A stretch of 37,017 nt of DNA from positions 254,789 through 291,805 of the forward strand of contig NMRA01000153.1 of assembly GCA_002633005.1 (NCBI GenBank), in the 5' to 3' direction. Both the position numbers and the translations under genes were made by a program. This stretch comes from Phoronis australis. Its lineage: Eukaryota > Phoronida > Phoronidae. Below the pieces are notes generated by a model. The model was not told the origin of the DNA, ran no database searches, and saw nothing but the letters and a program-made list of their open reading frames with translations. Positions 21,895 through 32,718 of this stretch are shown here, piece by piece (positions within the stretch are counted from its first letter, which is position 1; every line of letters begins with the position of its first letter).

Positions 21895-22673
21895 ATACTC
21901 ATCTACAAAACTTATGAAGACTTGGGATGGAGCTTCTAGATGGAGCTTTAAGTGCGTGTCTGCACATAAGTTAACCATCCAACAGCACCACTGAAAGAGT
22001 ACACAGACCTGGCACTGTACTCAAAGGCAATTATATAGGTAATCATGATTTATATGAAAATATAATTGCACTTTTGCAATCTCAAACTTCACACGATCAA
22101 GGAGTGTCAGCGGATATTTATAAAGAAGAGAAATCCGACATATTACCCGTACTAAGCATGGTGCAGAGCAGTGTATTTTAAAAAATAGATTGGGTTTGTA
22201 TTATATGCATCAAAAACTAATACACGGCCATTTGCAGAGACACCTACCAGCAAAAATCTGTATTACTGAGACCCTTGTACAATACTAGGATTTTTTGCTA
22301 TGATGAGTTAGCATATCAAATTTCATAACATTGCCAAAAATGCAAGAATTTGGAGATTACGCCTTTATCAAAAATAATAGGTTTTCGAAGATTTTATGTT
22401 GTGTTTCAGAAGCGACAAGTCCTCAACTGGGCATTTTTCGGGTTTTTTTCCATTTTTAACACTTTTGTTTTAAATAGTACACACACAACTGATTTCACCC
22501 AATAAAAACATTTTAAGTGTGCTTACATTGAAAGTATAAACACAGCTTTACATATTAGCAGGTGTAGGAACCTAAACCCAGTACCATACTATTACAAACA
22601 AAACATATTTCGCTGAATGCTGTTCAAATTCCTGTTTGGTGTTGTGAACTTTAAACATACACCTTAAAATTTA

Positions 22674-23850
22674 ACAGCTGATTTCATAAAAGTGGTTTAA
22701 CAAAACCATGTTGAAGACTTAAACCTGGTCTTCCTAAACCTGGTCTAATTTTAGACCTAACATGCATCTCACCAACATGGTTTAAGTCTTGAAAACCTGG
22801 TTTTGTTAGACCATATAGCTGGTTTAGTAAAACTAGGTTTAAAGTATCTAAGCCACCCTACTGTGCTGATCCGGATTAACCCAACAAAGAAACTATTGAA
22901 GTGCTTCAATGAAACCTTGATCACGTGGGTACACAATAGCACACAGCAGTAGAATCAGTGCAGACATTTTCGAAAAAGGGCTAAAAGCTTTTCTCATGAG
23001 GAAAAATGTTCCCTCCCATAACTAATCAGAGAAAAAGCCAATGTCATAGGCGAGAATAAGAAAATGGTGCCAAATCAAGTCAACGTAAGCAGCAGGCTTG
23101 GAGAGATATTGATCCAGAATAAAGGCCAGAAAGAAAATTTCATCAGTGAAAAAATTGTGCCCAGAAAAACGGCGAACAGCACACGTACACACATTAAAGT
23201 ACATGCTCACGATTAACCGCAATATAGTAATAGTAAATGCACACATTTATTTCCGTGTCATTTTACTTTTTTGTGGCCAAAGGGGGGGAGGGCACAGGGG
23301 CGGATCCAGGATTGAGTTTTGGGGGCCAGGGCAGAGTATTAACCAGGATTTTGCCCGTCAGACAATCGCACCCCGGACTGCCAAATGCAATCTGGGATAA
23401 TTTTAGTGGAGGGGGGGGCATGGCCCCAATCCGCCAGTGGGGCAGGACCCAATGCCTCTGTTACTTTTGATCTTGTGTCATCCTGAAACTGCATATTGAA
23501 AATAGTCCATTCCCCCTCTAAAACTACGTCCTAAATGCAAACCACAGCAACATCCAGTTGCACCTATATTGTACAAGTCTGCCATATTTAATAGTGTTAA
23601 ACCTGGGTCTGACCAAGTCTAAAGTTAAACCTGGTGTAAGATCTTAATACAGGTCTAAGTAATATATACCTCGTTGATGAAATGAAAACTGACTTAGACC
23701 AGGTCTAAACTGGAGTCTGGAGACCAGGTTTTACTAGACCAATGATCTAGAAGTTAAACCACCTTTATGAAATGCAGATTATCTTTAAACCTGGTCAAAC
23801 TACAGTTTAAACCAGGTTTAACTTTAAACCACCTTTTTGAAATCGGCTGT
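22674..23850. mobile_element. ~1.18-kb TIR element rich in TTTAAACCTGG words
   Basis: Termini ACAGCTGATTTCATAAAAGT (22674) and the complement of ACAGCCGATTTCAAAAAGGT (23850) are inverted repeats of about 27 bp. Both subterminal regions are filled with TTAAACCTGGTC and GACCAGGTTTAA words, and an internal terminus-like copy lies at 23754-23784. No target duplication was identified and no transposase seen. A small MITE is nested at 23295-23439. Confidence 0.65.
23295..23439. mobile_element. 145-bp hAT-like MITE nested in the TIR element
   Basis: Left end CAGGGGCGGATCCAGGATT; right end CCCCAATCCGCCAGTG, complement CACTGGCGGATTGGGG. Ends of the CAGnGGCGGATCCAG type are typical of hAT elements in many animals. 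The flanks GGAGGGCA and GGGCAGGA are only partly alike, so the 8-bp duplication is not proven. Confidence 0.55.
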
Positions 23851-24479
23851 AGGCATCTACAAGCATAAGTTCTTGCAGTGCACACAAAAGCACAGACAGC
23901 AGAGGGGACAAGTTCAACTGCAAACAGAACACCTATCTTCATCTCCAATGCATGACCCCCAAAACATTAAGTGCATGTCCTCCAGACAATAACAAATAAC
24001 CTTGATAACAATATCTGCACTGGCATGTCCAATCTGCTAGGACAAATTAACCAGATTATCCCCGTTTGTCTGAGCTGGAGATAAGTGAAGTGCCAATTAT
24101 GCAGGGTTGGCAACACAGGCAGTCCAAAACATTTAGCAAAGCCCCCTAACTCATTGATTATTGAATAGATTGAAACAGTAACCTATCTAGTGCAAGCAGA
24201 GACAGCACTACAATACAGATATAATTGATTACCTTCCACACTCATCCTAGTAAACAACACATGACCTAGGTTAACACCCTGCAACCGAAAGACACCTTTT
24301 AAAACCTGCATGCATAAAATCCAGCTAGACGAGTACAGAGAAACCTCACAGGAAACGACAACTAGACATTGAATTACATTGGTGCGACAATGCAAATTAC
24401 CACCCTACCATTCCATGATATGATCATTCAATTAAGCAGTCAGACACAGCGCTACACAGATAGGGTAAATACCTCACTT
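23851..24479. other. No feature recognised
   Basis: AT-rich sequence without repeats or coding signal that I can see. Confidence 0.4.
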
Positions 24480-25600
24480 GCGAGTTTCTCGTTAGTCAAT
24501 GTGACGTCACCGGAAAAGGGGCAAAACCTGCCATATTGCTCTTGTTTGGCCCCGAGTCTTTGCTACACACGCTAAATTTTACTGGAGTTCTTATGGTGAA
24601 TTTTACGCTTAAAACGTTAACACAACTTAAAAGATGGTAGATGGTTCGTGGAATAACTGAATGGACGAAGAAAATGTGAACTTGTTATGTTGTGCGAAGC
24701 TGTGAACGGGCTGAATTTGGAACTCAACCCGGTCTAGGCCTGAATGCCGCAGGCACACAGGGGCGATAGTTTATCCCCATAAAAAGTTACTCACTTCAAA
24801 ATACAGCAAATAAAATCAAATTAAATATGCATATGCGCACATGGAGTTATAATTAATTAAAACATACCTTGACTCTGGATACAATTTAGTCTACAAATAA
24901 CTTGAACCTACAGTGCATCCATGAAAACCTCGCGGTTCGCTCAAGTTTCTCTCACAGGGCACCATTTTGAGGAAGTTACGTGAAATCACGAACAATAAGT
25001 CCAAGGAACACAAATCTTACAAATTCACTTGATATGTTCTCATGTTATTTTGCAAGTGTCACACGCCAGGTCTCGCGCTTCACTCAGTCTCGCGCTAGCC
25101 TTTGCCACCTGACCAGTTGAACTACTTTGTGGTTATCGCGCGTGAGGTTTAAGTTAACAGTAACCACAATGTGGAGTTGGAATTCTTCGCCAAAGTCACC
25201 TGAATTCCCGTAGCTATGCTTCATCGAAGATATGTTTAGAAGCAGAGAGGACCACTGGAGAAAGTAAGCGCCTAGGTGACAATTTTAGATGTAAAATGTA
25301 TTTTTGACGTGGTAAATCAGTGAGCGGATTTCACCTATCGCCCGTTTAAAATACACAAAACGAAATTAGTACAAAACGCGATAGAACGTATTGTAGTGCA
25401 AATCTGAATTTCATTGCCATAACAGCAATGCTTGTTTGTCATTTTTTTAACTAAACGGCCAACAAGTGGAAGAAAATAACAGAATACACTCTGCTAACGT
25501 ATTGGGCAAATGAGCCAAACGAAAAGCTTTTGCCCCACTTCCCGTGACGTCACAGTTAAGTCTCACGTAATCTCGCGTTATTGTTATTAACTCGCAAAAG
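24480..25600. promoter_or_regulatory. CpG-rich block, candidate promoter
   Basis: CpG density is visibly higher than the surrounding AT-rich DNA (CTCGCGCTTC, TCTCGCGCTAGCC, ATCGCGCGTGAGG, TCTCGCGTTA). TGACGTCA palindromes occur at 24502-24509 and 25545-25552. A possible first exon on the - strand reads from ATG at 24965 to 24912 (18 codons, phase 0) before donor GTAGGT. One on the + strand reads from ATG at 25232 to a GTAAGC donor. The - strand candidate is phase-compatible with the exon at 18199. Neither is confirmed. Confidence 0.35.
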
Positions 25601-25632
25601 GACTATTGAGCTGAGGTCATTAAAATGTCGAG

Positions 25633-25772
25633 CCCATGGTACATTACATGCACAATTTGCTTACCCTCCCATGGTACATTACATGCACAACTTGCTTACC
25701 CTCCCATGGTACATTACATGCACAACTTGCTTACCCTCCCATGGTACATTACATGCACAACTTGCTTGCCCT
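25633..25772. repeat. 35-bp minisatellite, four units
   Basis: Four head-to-tail units start at 25633, 25668, 25703 and 25738 with CCCATGGTACATTACATGCA. They are nearly identical and have no spacers, so this is not a CRISPR array. Confidence 0.95.
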
Positions 25773-26007
25773 CTCATTCACTGTGTGATGAGAGACACTA
25801 TAGGCAAGTCTAAACACTTAAACACATTATGGAATTTAACTCTGAAAGTATTTTTTCTAAAAGCAAGAAAGCTCGACTTCCAATTTTCTACCAATCTATT
25901 ATTAATTGGGTCACATGACCATGTCGTTAAAGTAAAATTAAAATTAAGCAAAAATGAACATTCGTAGATACAACAACGATATCATTAACATGACATTTCT
26001 TTCGAAA

Positions 26008-26190
26008 TACCGTAATCGTTCGGGTTAACGCCCTGGGCGGTTAAATTGGCGAATCCAAAAAATCGAGGGAGGGCGGTTAACCGAGCAGTGGGCGATTAAA
26101 TCGAAAATCCACCTAAAGTAGGGGATGGGCAGTTAACCGAACATGGGCGCTTATTACGACAGACAACCGCCCTGGGCGGTTAATCTTACC
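26008..26190 (-). repeat. Palindromic GGGCGGTTAA array of copy 2
   Basis: Units GGGCGGTTAA, GGGCGATTAA and GGGCAGTTAA, bounded on both sides by CGCCCTGGGCGGTTAA. At 26168-26186 the sequence AACCGCCCTGGGCGGTTAA is an almost perfect palindrome. Confidence 0.7.
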
Positions 26191-27375
26191 TGGCGATCTA
26201 AATCCCGACACGACAATCATACTCGGAACGCGTAGCCCTTTTCAAAGAGCTTTATCGTCACGTCCAAATGACTGTGAAAACGTTATAACAGCGGATGATC
26301 CTAACAAAGGTTCTCTTGCCCTCAGATTAGTCATTCACTATTAAATTTACAAAATTGCTGAGTAATAGCCCGGTGCCGTCCTGCGGTGCGCAGACAACCA
26401 GTCACAACGCAGCCTCCACTAGAATTAAAACTGTTTCAAGATGTGACCCTGCTTAAGTGCGCGCGTGCAAGCTTCACGTGTTGCAGAGGTCAGACATCAA
26501 ATTTATGGTTACAGTCTCGTACTATATGTAGCTGTCAAGTTCTGAGTTAGAGAGCAGTTTTAAAATTGGTTGTAATAAAAGTTTGAAAAACTTAACTCTG
26601 CTGTTTTTTTGTGTTTGGGATGTTATAGTCGACACTCCGTGACTCAATGACATTTTCAGCGTATGGTTCTGCGGCTAGCTGTCTTATCTCGACAGCCCGG
26701 CATTGCTCTCTTGCCGTTGCGCCAAACATGCTATGCAAAGAAGTAAGACAAGGATCGGGGGTGGTCGAGCCAGTCGTCGATCAAGAATAAAATTTCAAGC
26801 AACTGCATAAATATGTTACAAAATGTCAGAAAACAGCAATGTTTCAATTCATTATTCTAAACGATCACCTTACCAAACTTCGTGGTGGAAAAACATTTAT
26901 TTTTCATGCAAGATGTCCAGATTATCCTATTTATATCACTTGTAATATCGCACTGCGGCACTGTTCGGTCCCGCTGTTATCGCGCAATGTCTCAGTCGGC
27001 TGACAATCGTGACTTGGAAATGCCGTCAAGTAATATAACGGCCTCTTTCAATATGCATCTCGTTTTTTATGGCCAAAGATAGTGGCGGTATTCAGCACGC
27101 ACGTAGGGCCTAAGTGTGAGTCACCTGTCAATCACATGTTGGTGTCAAGGTAACATGCACTCCAAAGTGTGGGAACTTGCACACGTGCACCACTACAAAT
27201 CAGTCACACATAGCGACAGTCCGACGAAGTAACAAAAACAGGCGTGACTTTAAGCTGTTGTTACGAAAGACCCACGGCAGTTCTTTACGATATTCCTCCG
27301 TTGCCAATGTTCCCCAAAACTGCGATGTCAAGTCTATTCCCATATTTCCCGGCTCGATGCTCCCTAAGCCCATCC
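26008..27375 (-). repeat. Dispersed repeat copy 2 (inverted relative to 430-2101)
   Basis: Starts TACCGTAATCGTTCGGGTTA, then a GGGCGGTTAA array to about 26190, and continues through segments complementary to copy 1 as far as CCCGGCTCGATG near 27350. It is shorter than copy 1 because it lacks the ~300-bp segment matching 930-1320. No protein-coding gene of recognisable family. Confidence 0.75.
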
Positions 27376-28271
27376 CTGTAACTAGCTGCGTGAATCTCCT
27401 ACCCACTATCATCAAGCAGTCTACGTCGTAGATATTTCAAACTCGAATGGTAAGAATTTTTGTTCAGGCTGCAAATGGCCAATGTATAAACAAAATTATT
27501 CTGGATGGCTAAAAAGGGGATGTAGAAATGATAATTCACACAGTCACGCTTACATTGGGGCTGACGCAAGAAATAGTAAAGAACAGCCAGCGACATTAGT
27601 TAAATCTGCTAACCAGTTTGACTGAGATGCAATAAGCGAAAAACAAAATTTGACTAGCCGTTTTTTATTACTTCAAGGTCATACACATACATTATTGCCA
27701 ATGTTTGAATTCAGAAATCGACAGGCAGCAACGAAATCGGTAACCCAGTAAGCAGTAAGGCACTTGTACTGTCCGGCTTCGGTCGCCCCACATCCTCTAT
27801 AACCCAGCAGTTATACTCATCAAAAAAATTGAGAATTTGACATCTTTCCGTGAGTTGTGAGGTTTGTTCAAAATACGAGAGCTTCCCACCTTAATAGATT
27901 TTGGAGGGTTGGCAAAACCATTGTCACATTTCTCTGGCCTGATTTTTTCGAATAAATGTTTTATTTAGTGCACTGCAGACGGAAACTCAGCGCGGAAGAC
28001 AAAGTCGCTTAAAGCGGAGGTTTTGACCCCGGCGGCGTTCTTAAACTTTGCAAACAAGGGAAGAAAATCAAGTGACAAAAAGGTTCGAGTATTATGTTTT
28101 GAAGTGAGTTCATGACCCAAGACAATAACTCGTTACCTGTATTGTAATTCAGATTGCTAAACCACCGTCTCGGGAGTCCCGGCGTCGTTCCACTTTATTG
28201 TGATCATCGATCTTTTTCTAAAAGTCGGGGAATCGCGCGTTTCCTTAGCACTAGGCGCTAAATCTTCATTC
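27376..28271. other. No feature recognised
   Basis: Sequence between two repeat fragments; somewhat CpG-rich near 28000-28250, with no coding signal. Confidence 0.4.
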
Positions 28272-28446
28272 TTTAAAAGTCGGGGATGGGCACTTAACCG
28301 AGAGGTGGGCGCTTAACTGGAAATCTTCAAAAATTGCAGGGGGGGGGGGCACTTAACCGAGCAGTGGGCGGTTAAATCGAAAATCCCCTTAAAGTCGGGG
28401 ATGGGCGGTTAACTGAGCGTGGGCGTTAGCCCGAACGATTACGGTA
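28272..28446. repeat. Dispersed repeat copy 3, terminal fragment with flipped array
   Basis: GGGCACTTAACCG, GGGCGCTTAA and GGGCGGTTAA units, with AAATCGAAAATCC and AGTCGGGGATGGGC between them, end in GCCCGAACGATTACGGTA. The terminus matches those of copies 1 and 2, but the units run in the opposite direction relative to it. Confidence 0.6.
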
Positions 28447-29559
28447 AATGAGCAAGAAGAAATCTTTGAAATGCTGCTACAGTTTTCTAAATCAACATTT
28501 CGTGTTCATTTCATGGAAATTCAGACATCATGAAAATCACATAATCTTATTTTTATTAAACCCTCATGAAAACTGTACCTTGGACCTTTCAAAACAATTC
28601 CTCAAAGAGTTTTGGAGAATTGTGTATTAAGTATCAAAACATCTCATTTGAACTTTGATCACCCAATTCAGACATTGGACATTGCACAAAATTAAGTGTT
28701 TTGTTGGTTCAGTTTTTACGACACAATGCACAGCAGAAGTGGGACAAAAAAAGAAAATGAAAAAAGAATTTCCCAGCTCATGATGTCTACGTCAACCCTG
28801 AGTTTTCCACCAGTTTTCCAGGATATGGTTTTTCCATTTCCATAAGTAGCCCTAAGGAAACTGGTAGTAATGATTGTTAACAAGATAAAATGAATACATG
28901 AACACACAATGTGACTTCCCAAAATCTAAATTATTGAATGAAATTTTCCATTTTTCCACAAGTGTTCACACTGAGTCTAGCTTCCATGAAATTTTCTATG
29001 GATGGCATACAGTACCTGATTTTATACACTCTCTGAAATGCTATCTAAACTCAACTGTTACCTTGAACAACAGTAAGCCTGAATTCTGAGAATTTATCCA
29101 TGGACAGTAAACACATACCAGTGACTGATTTTTGCTGTCAACTTATTTTTCATAAATCTATAAGCACAGCTGCAGTCTTCACAATGTTGTCTAGTCTAAT
29201 CAAGTGATTAGACCAAACTGACTAACTAACATCCAGTAAGCCTGCCCAATGAACTCCTGAACTGGACATCAATTCCATTACATGACGTGACCGCTGGCTA
29301 GTTTTCTATTAAATTTTGTGATGGGATCGTTTCAGAAGTAGTTAACAGACACAGCTAAGGAAACAACTTAAAGAAAAACAAAACAAAAAAGACAATCAAG
29401 GCTTTGTAAAACTTCACCCATTTTCTGTTTCTACCCAGATTTTGGCTCACTCACCTAAAAAATGTCAGCTAACTAAACAAACAAGAGCAAAGCAGGGCAT
29501 TGAAATGTGCCGACGACTGCAACAAAAAGGGTGTGCTGTTAGGGGTGCTTATTGGTATC
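28447..29559. other. No gene recognised
   Basis: AT-rich. The only structured element I see is the perfect palindrome GTCTAATCAAGTGATTAGAC at 29194-29213. Confidence 0.4.
29194..29213. promoter_or_regulatory. 20-bp palindrome with paired TAATC/GATTA sites
   Basis: Nine-base perfect arms around AG. TAATC and GATTA are half-sites for bicoid/Otx/Pitx-type homeodomains, and the central CAAGTG resembles an NKX2 core. Confidence 0.3.
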
Positions 29560-31880
29560 AAAAATGGCCACTAGATGGCCTAGAATATATCGAATGCATC
29601 TAAAAACATGAAAGTGTCATCTCCTGAAGGATATTAAGCTATTTGCTAAATTTCATAAAAATTAAGTCACAGATTACGGAGGCAAACATGAAAAAAATTG
29701 CCTTTTGGAGGTGCAGCGGTACGGTAGTCCAACCTAACTGACTTTTGTTAAATTATTAAGAATACACTTGGCACATTTCCAAAAGATCATGCAATGGGGT
29801 TTAGGAGGTAAAGCCGCAGAAACAAAATCTCTCTATGGGACAACAGAGTTGTTGGACCCACCTGAAAATCTATGTCAGCCGTGCTCTTGTCAGTAAGAGT
29901 ACATTTACCACATTTGCAAAATTTCATAATGATCCTCCGAGCGAGCAATTTGGTAAATACAGACTGAGGCAGACGACACAAAAATATTAATAACGTCCAT
30001 CTGGTGGCGCAGAATACGTCCAAAATGACAAGATGCTATCGCCATCATTACAGAAACTTTAAAATATATAAAAAATACTGGACTTTGTTTACTACTTCGT
30101 GACGTTACGTCCGTCTCTCACGGACTACAGAACACTATCCCATATATGTCACAGTTTTAACCTTAATCCATTGCGTTTGTTCAGAGAGAGGCACTCGATG
30201 CGCTTGTGAAGAGCTTCTTTGAACCCCTTCTTAACCGAACTTTCTCACAGTCTATGATAGTGACATCGGTATCAAAATCATGTCTGGTGGCACATCAGTG
30301 ACTAAAAATTATGTGTCCCTATAACTAGGGTGATGATGTTGTGACACAGGTATGCACTTTTAAGGACGGTTTCTCCTATCACATACATAGCTGTCTGGGC
30401 ACTTGAACTAAACACCATGGGCTACAGCATGATTTATTGGTCTTAAGAGCCAGTATTCTACTTAAGTTTTTTCTATACTTCGATAACTCAGTTGGATGAT
30501 TCAAAACTTTCATGCTTTTATTACGGAAACTTATTTGTCGAATTTGATAAAAAACCATAAAGAACTCTAAAGATACAGAGGCAAACGTAAAAACTGAACA
30601 TGCTAACAGGGGGCACAGCAGTAGTCAGAACCACTCAAAAGTAGGCAAATTCATTATATAACATATGCAACACTAATCAAACATCCTTCAAAGGAGTAAG
30701 GAGATACAACCAAGGATGGTAAAAAAAAAAAAATTGCCACCAGGTAGTGCCACAGATATCACAACCGTCCAAAAACCAATGCCAGCCAGGGTTTTCTCAT
30801 AAGGAACACATCTGTCAAGTTTTTTAAATGATCCTTTAAGCAATTCAGTCGATTAAGAAACGGATGCCAGATTTGAAAAACTGGCCATTAGAGGTGCAAA
30901 AATATATTGAATCCATACGAAAATGGAAGACTACAGTAATCTCCCTAATAGAAACCTATTTACCAAATTTCACAAGTCAAGCGATGAATTTTGAAGATAC
31001 AGGAGCAAGCGTAATCCGTTGACAGCTCCATCTGCCAAATATCACAAAGATCCTGCATGCAGCATGCAAAGGGTTAAAGAGGCATGACCATAGGTGAAAA
31101 AAAACCCTGCCAATAGGGTATGCCAAAGCAGTCGAACATAACCGAATATCATTGCATGCCACATTCCTCTCACCAAAAAACTCATCTGCCAATTTTCACA
31201 ATGATCCTTGGAGTTGTTTGGCAGATAGAGAGGCAAATGCCAAAAACGGAGACAAAGCTTTTAAAAAAACACAACAAATAGAAAAAATAAAATTGCCACA
31301 AGGGGGTAAACTAATCGTCGACTGGATCTGAAATTCATCATCTGTATTCATCTCCATAGGACCACATCTGCCAAATTCCAAAAAAGTTCTTGTAAATAGT
31401 TAAGGAGAAACAGCTGTGAATGCAAAACAAAACAAAACATAACAAAACAAAATGCTTACTAGGGGGTGCCAGAGTAGACAAACTCGACCCAAAATCAGTG
31501 TCACCTGTGGTCTCCTCATCAGGAACACAACTGCCAATTTTGGTAATGATCCTTCAAAGTTTGGCAGATAGAAAAGTGGACACCAAAAATGAGCTTGAAA
31601 ATTTAAAAAATGGCCACTAGGTGGTACAGAATTGTCAAAGCCATCCAAAACTGAAAAGGTTTAGTCATCTTCTAAATACATATCTATTTGCCAAATTTCA
31701 TGAAATCTATCCAAAAACTCCGAATATACAAAAGCAAATGCAAAAACTATCGGTCCGAACTTCATCGTCATTCCTTGTTAGCTACATAAGAACACATCTG
31801 CCAAATCTCATGAAGATCCTGCAAGGGGTTTAGGAGACCTTCCCCAGGCAAAATTTGAAAAACTAGATGTAATTGGGTGC
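29560..31880. repeat. Degenerate tandem array, ~130-230-bp unit with CTCF-like core
   Basis: A recurring string of motifs: GCCACTAGGTGGTGCCA-like core, then GTCNAACC, then ATAGGAACACATCTGCCAAA, then TTTCATGAAGATCCTGCAAG, then GGAGATACAGAGGCAAACGC, then an A-rich stretch. Cores are visible near 29565, 29702, 30003, 30608, 30738, 30884, 31110, 31292, 31455, 31612 and 31868. The units are strongly diverged. Short open frames within it are by-products. Confidence 0.75.
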
Positions 31881-32590
31881 AGTTTGGAGCATTATACAAG
31901 TTTACTCATCATAGACAAGACCTTAACCTGAGCATCATGCAATAGAAGTATCTGGGTAAAGAATTGGCAATGAAGTGTCTGGCATATTAGTGTGATCTCT
32001 GTTGAGACACTGTTGTAAATGCACTTGAGTACAACAAACAGTGTTATAATTCAGTTATCCATGACGTGACCAACGTAGAACAAAACTATTTGTAACGAAA
32101 CTTCCGTTGATATTGTCTTGCTAAACATATATTAGTGGATTCGCGTTGGCCGGCATAGCAGACACTGTATAATCCAGTCCAAGCAGAGGAATCTGAGACT
32201 GGTTTCCATTCAATATTGTCATTTTGGCGCAAGGCTATGGTTGATTAAACAGTTGAATGCCACGCACTGCAGTATAATTTACAATACCTTTTGTAAAATC
32301 CAACACGATAAAACGAATGAAGCAGAAAGCGTATTGTTTCTTACCTCATTAGCCAGCCCTGGCGCTTTCCCATTTTAGAAAATTTGTATCGAGGTCGTTG
32401 CCTGGTCCCCGGCTGAAGTTTATATGCATTGTCGGATGACCAGGCAGAAACGAGGTACAAAAGAGGACTGAATGATTGTGTTGAACAGGGGCACAATTTA
32501 AGATCCCATTGTAAAATTATTATTTTTCCCTTTCGATCCACAAACGGCGAAAGGTGCCGTGTGACTTGTACTAATTCATTATTACTAGCC

Positions 32591-32718
32591 ATCATTTTTA
32601 CTCGTGATTCCTTTCACTAGCAATCATTTTTACTAACGATCATTTTTACTAACGATCATTTTTACTAGCGATCATTTTTACTAGCGATCATTTTTACTAG
32701 CGATCATTTTTACTAACG
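32591..32718. repeat. 16-bp minisatellite, eight units
   Basis: Strict 16-bp period of ATCATTTTTACTAGCG or ATCATTTTTACTAACG, units starting 32591 to 32703. The first two units are degenerate. Each internal junction creates CGATCA. Confidence 0.93.

Larger units (their letters stand above)
18200..22673. other. Presumed intron of the PMEPA1/LDLRAD4-like gene
   Basis: No exon recognised on either strand. It holds a G homopolymer with an ambiguous base (18596-18621), a 29-bp tandem duplication (18818-18875), a small 16-bp duplication GACAGGGTTGCAGACA near 19430-19461, a 16-bp palindrome (19525-19540) and a 31-bp minisatellite (21743-21894). Confidence 0.5.

Noticed and set aside
25633-25772. CRISPR-like regular repeat
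   Set aside because: Units are head to tail with no spacers, and the surrounding genome is eukaryotic.
28078-28095. GGTTCGAGT resembling a tRNA box B
   Set aside because: The box does not continue to the required CC, and no box A or cloverleaf can be drawn around it.
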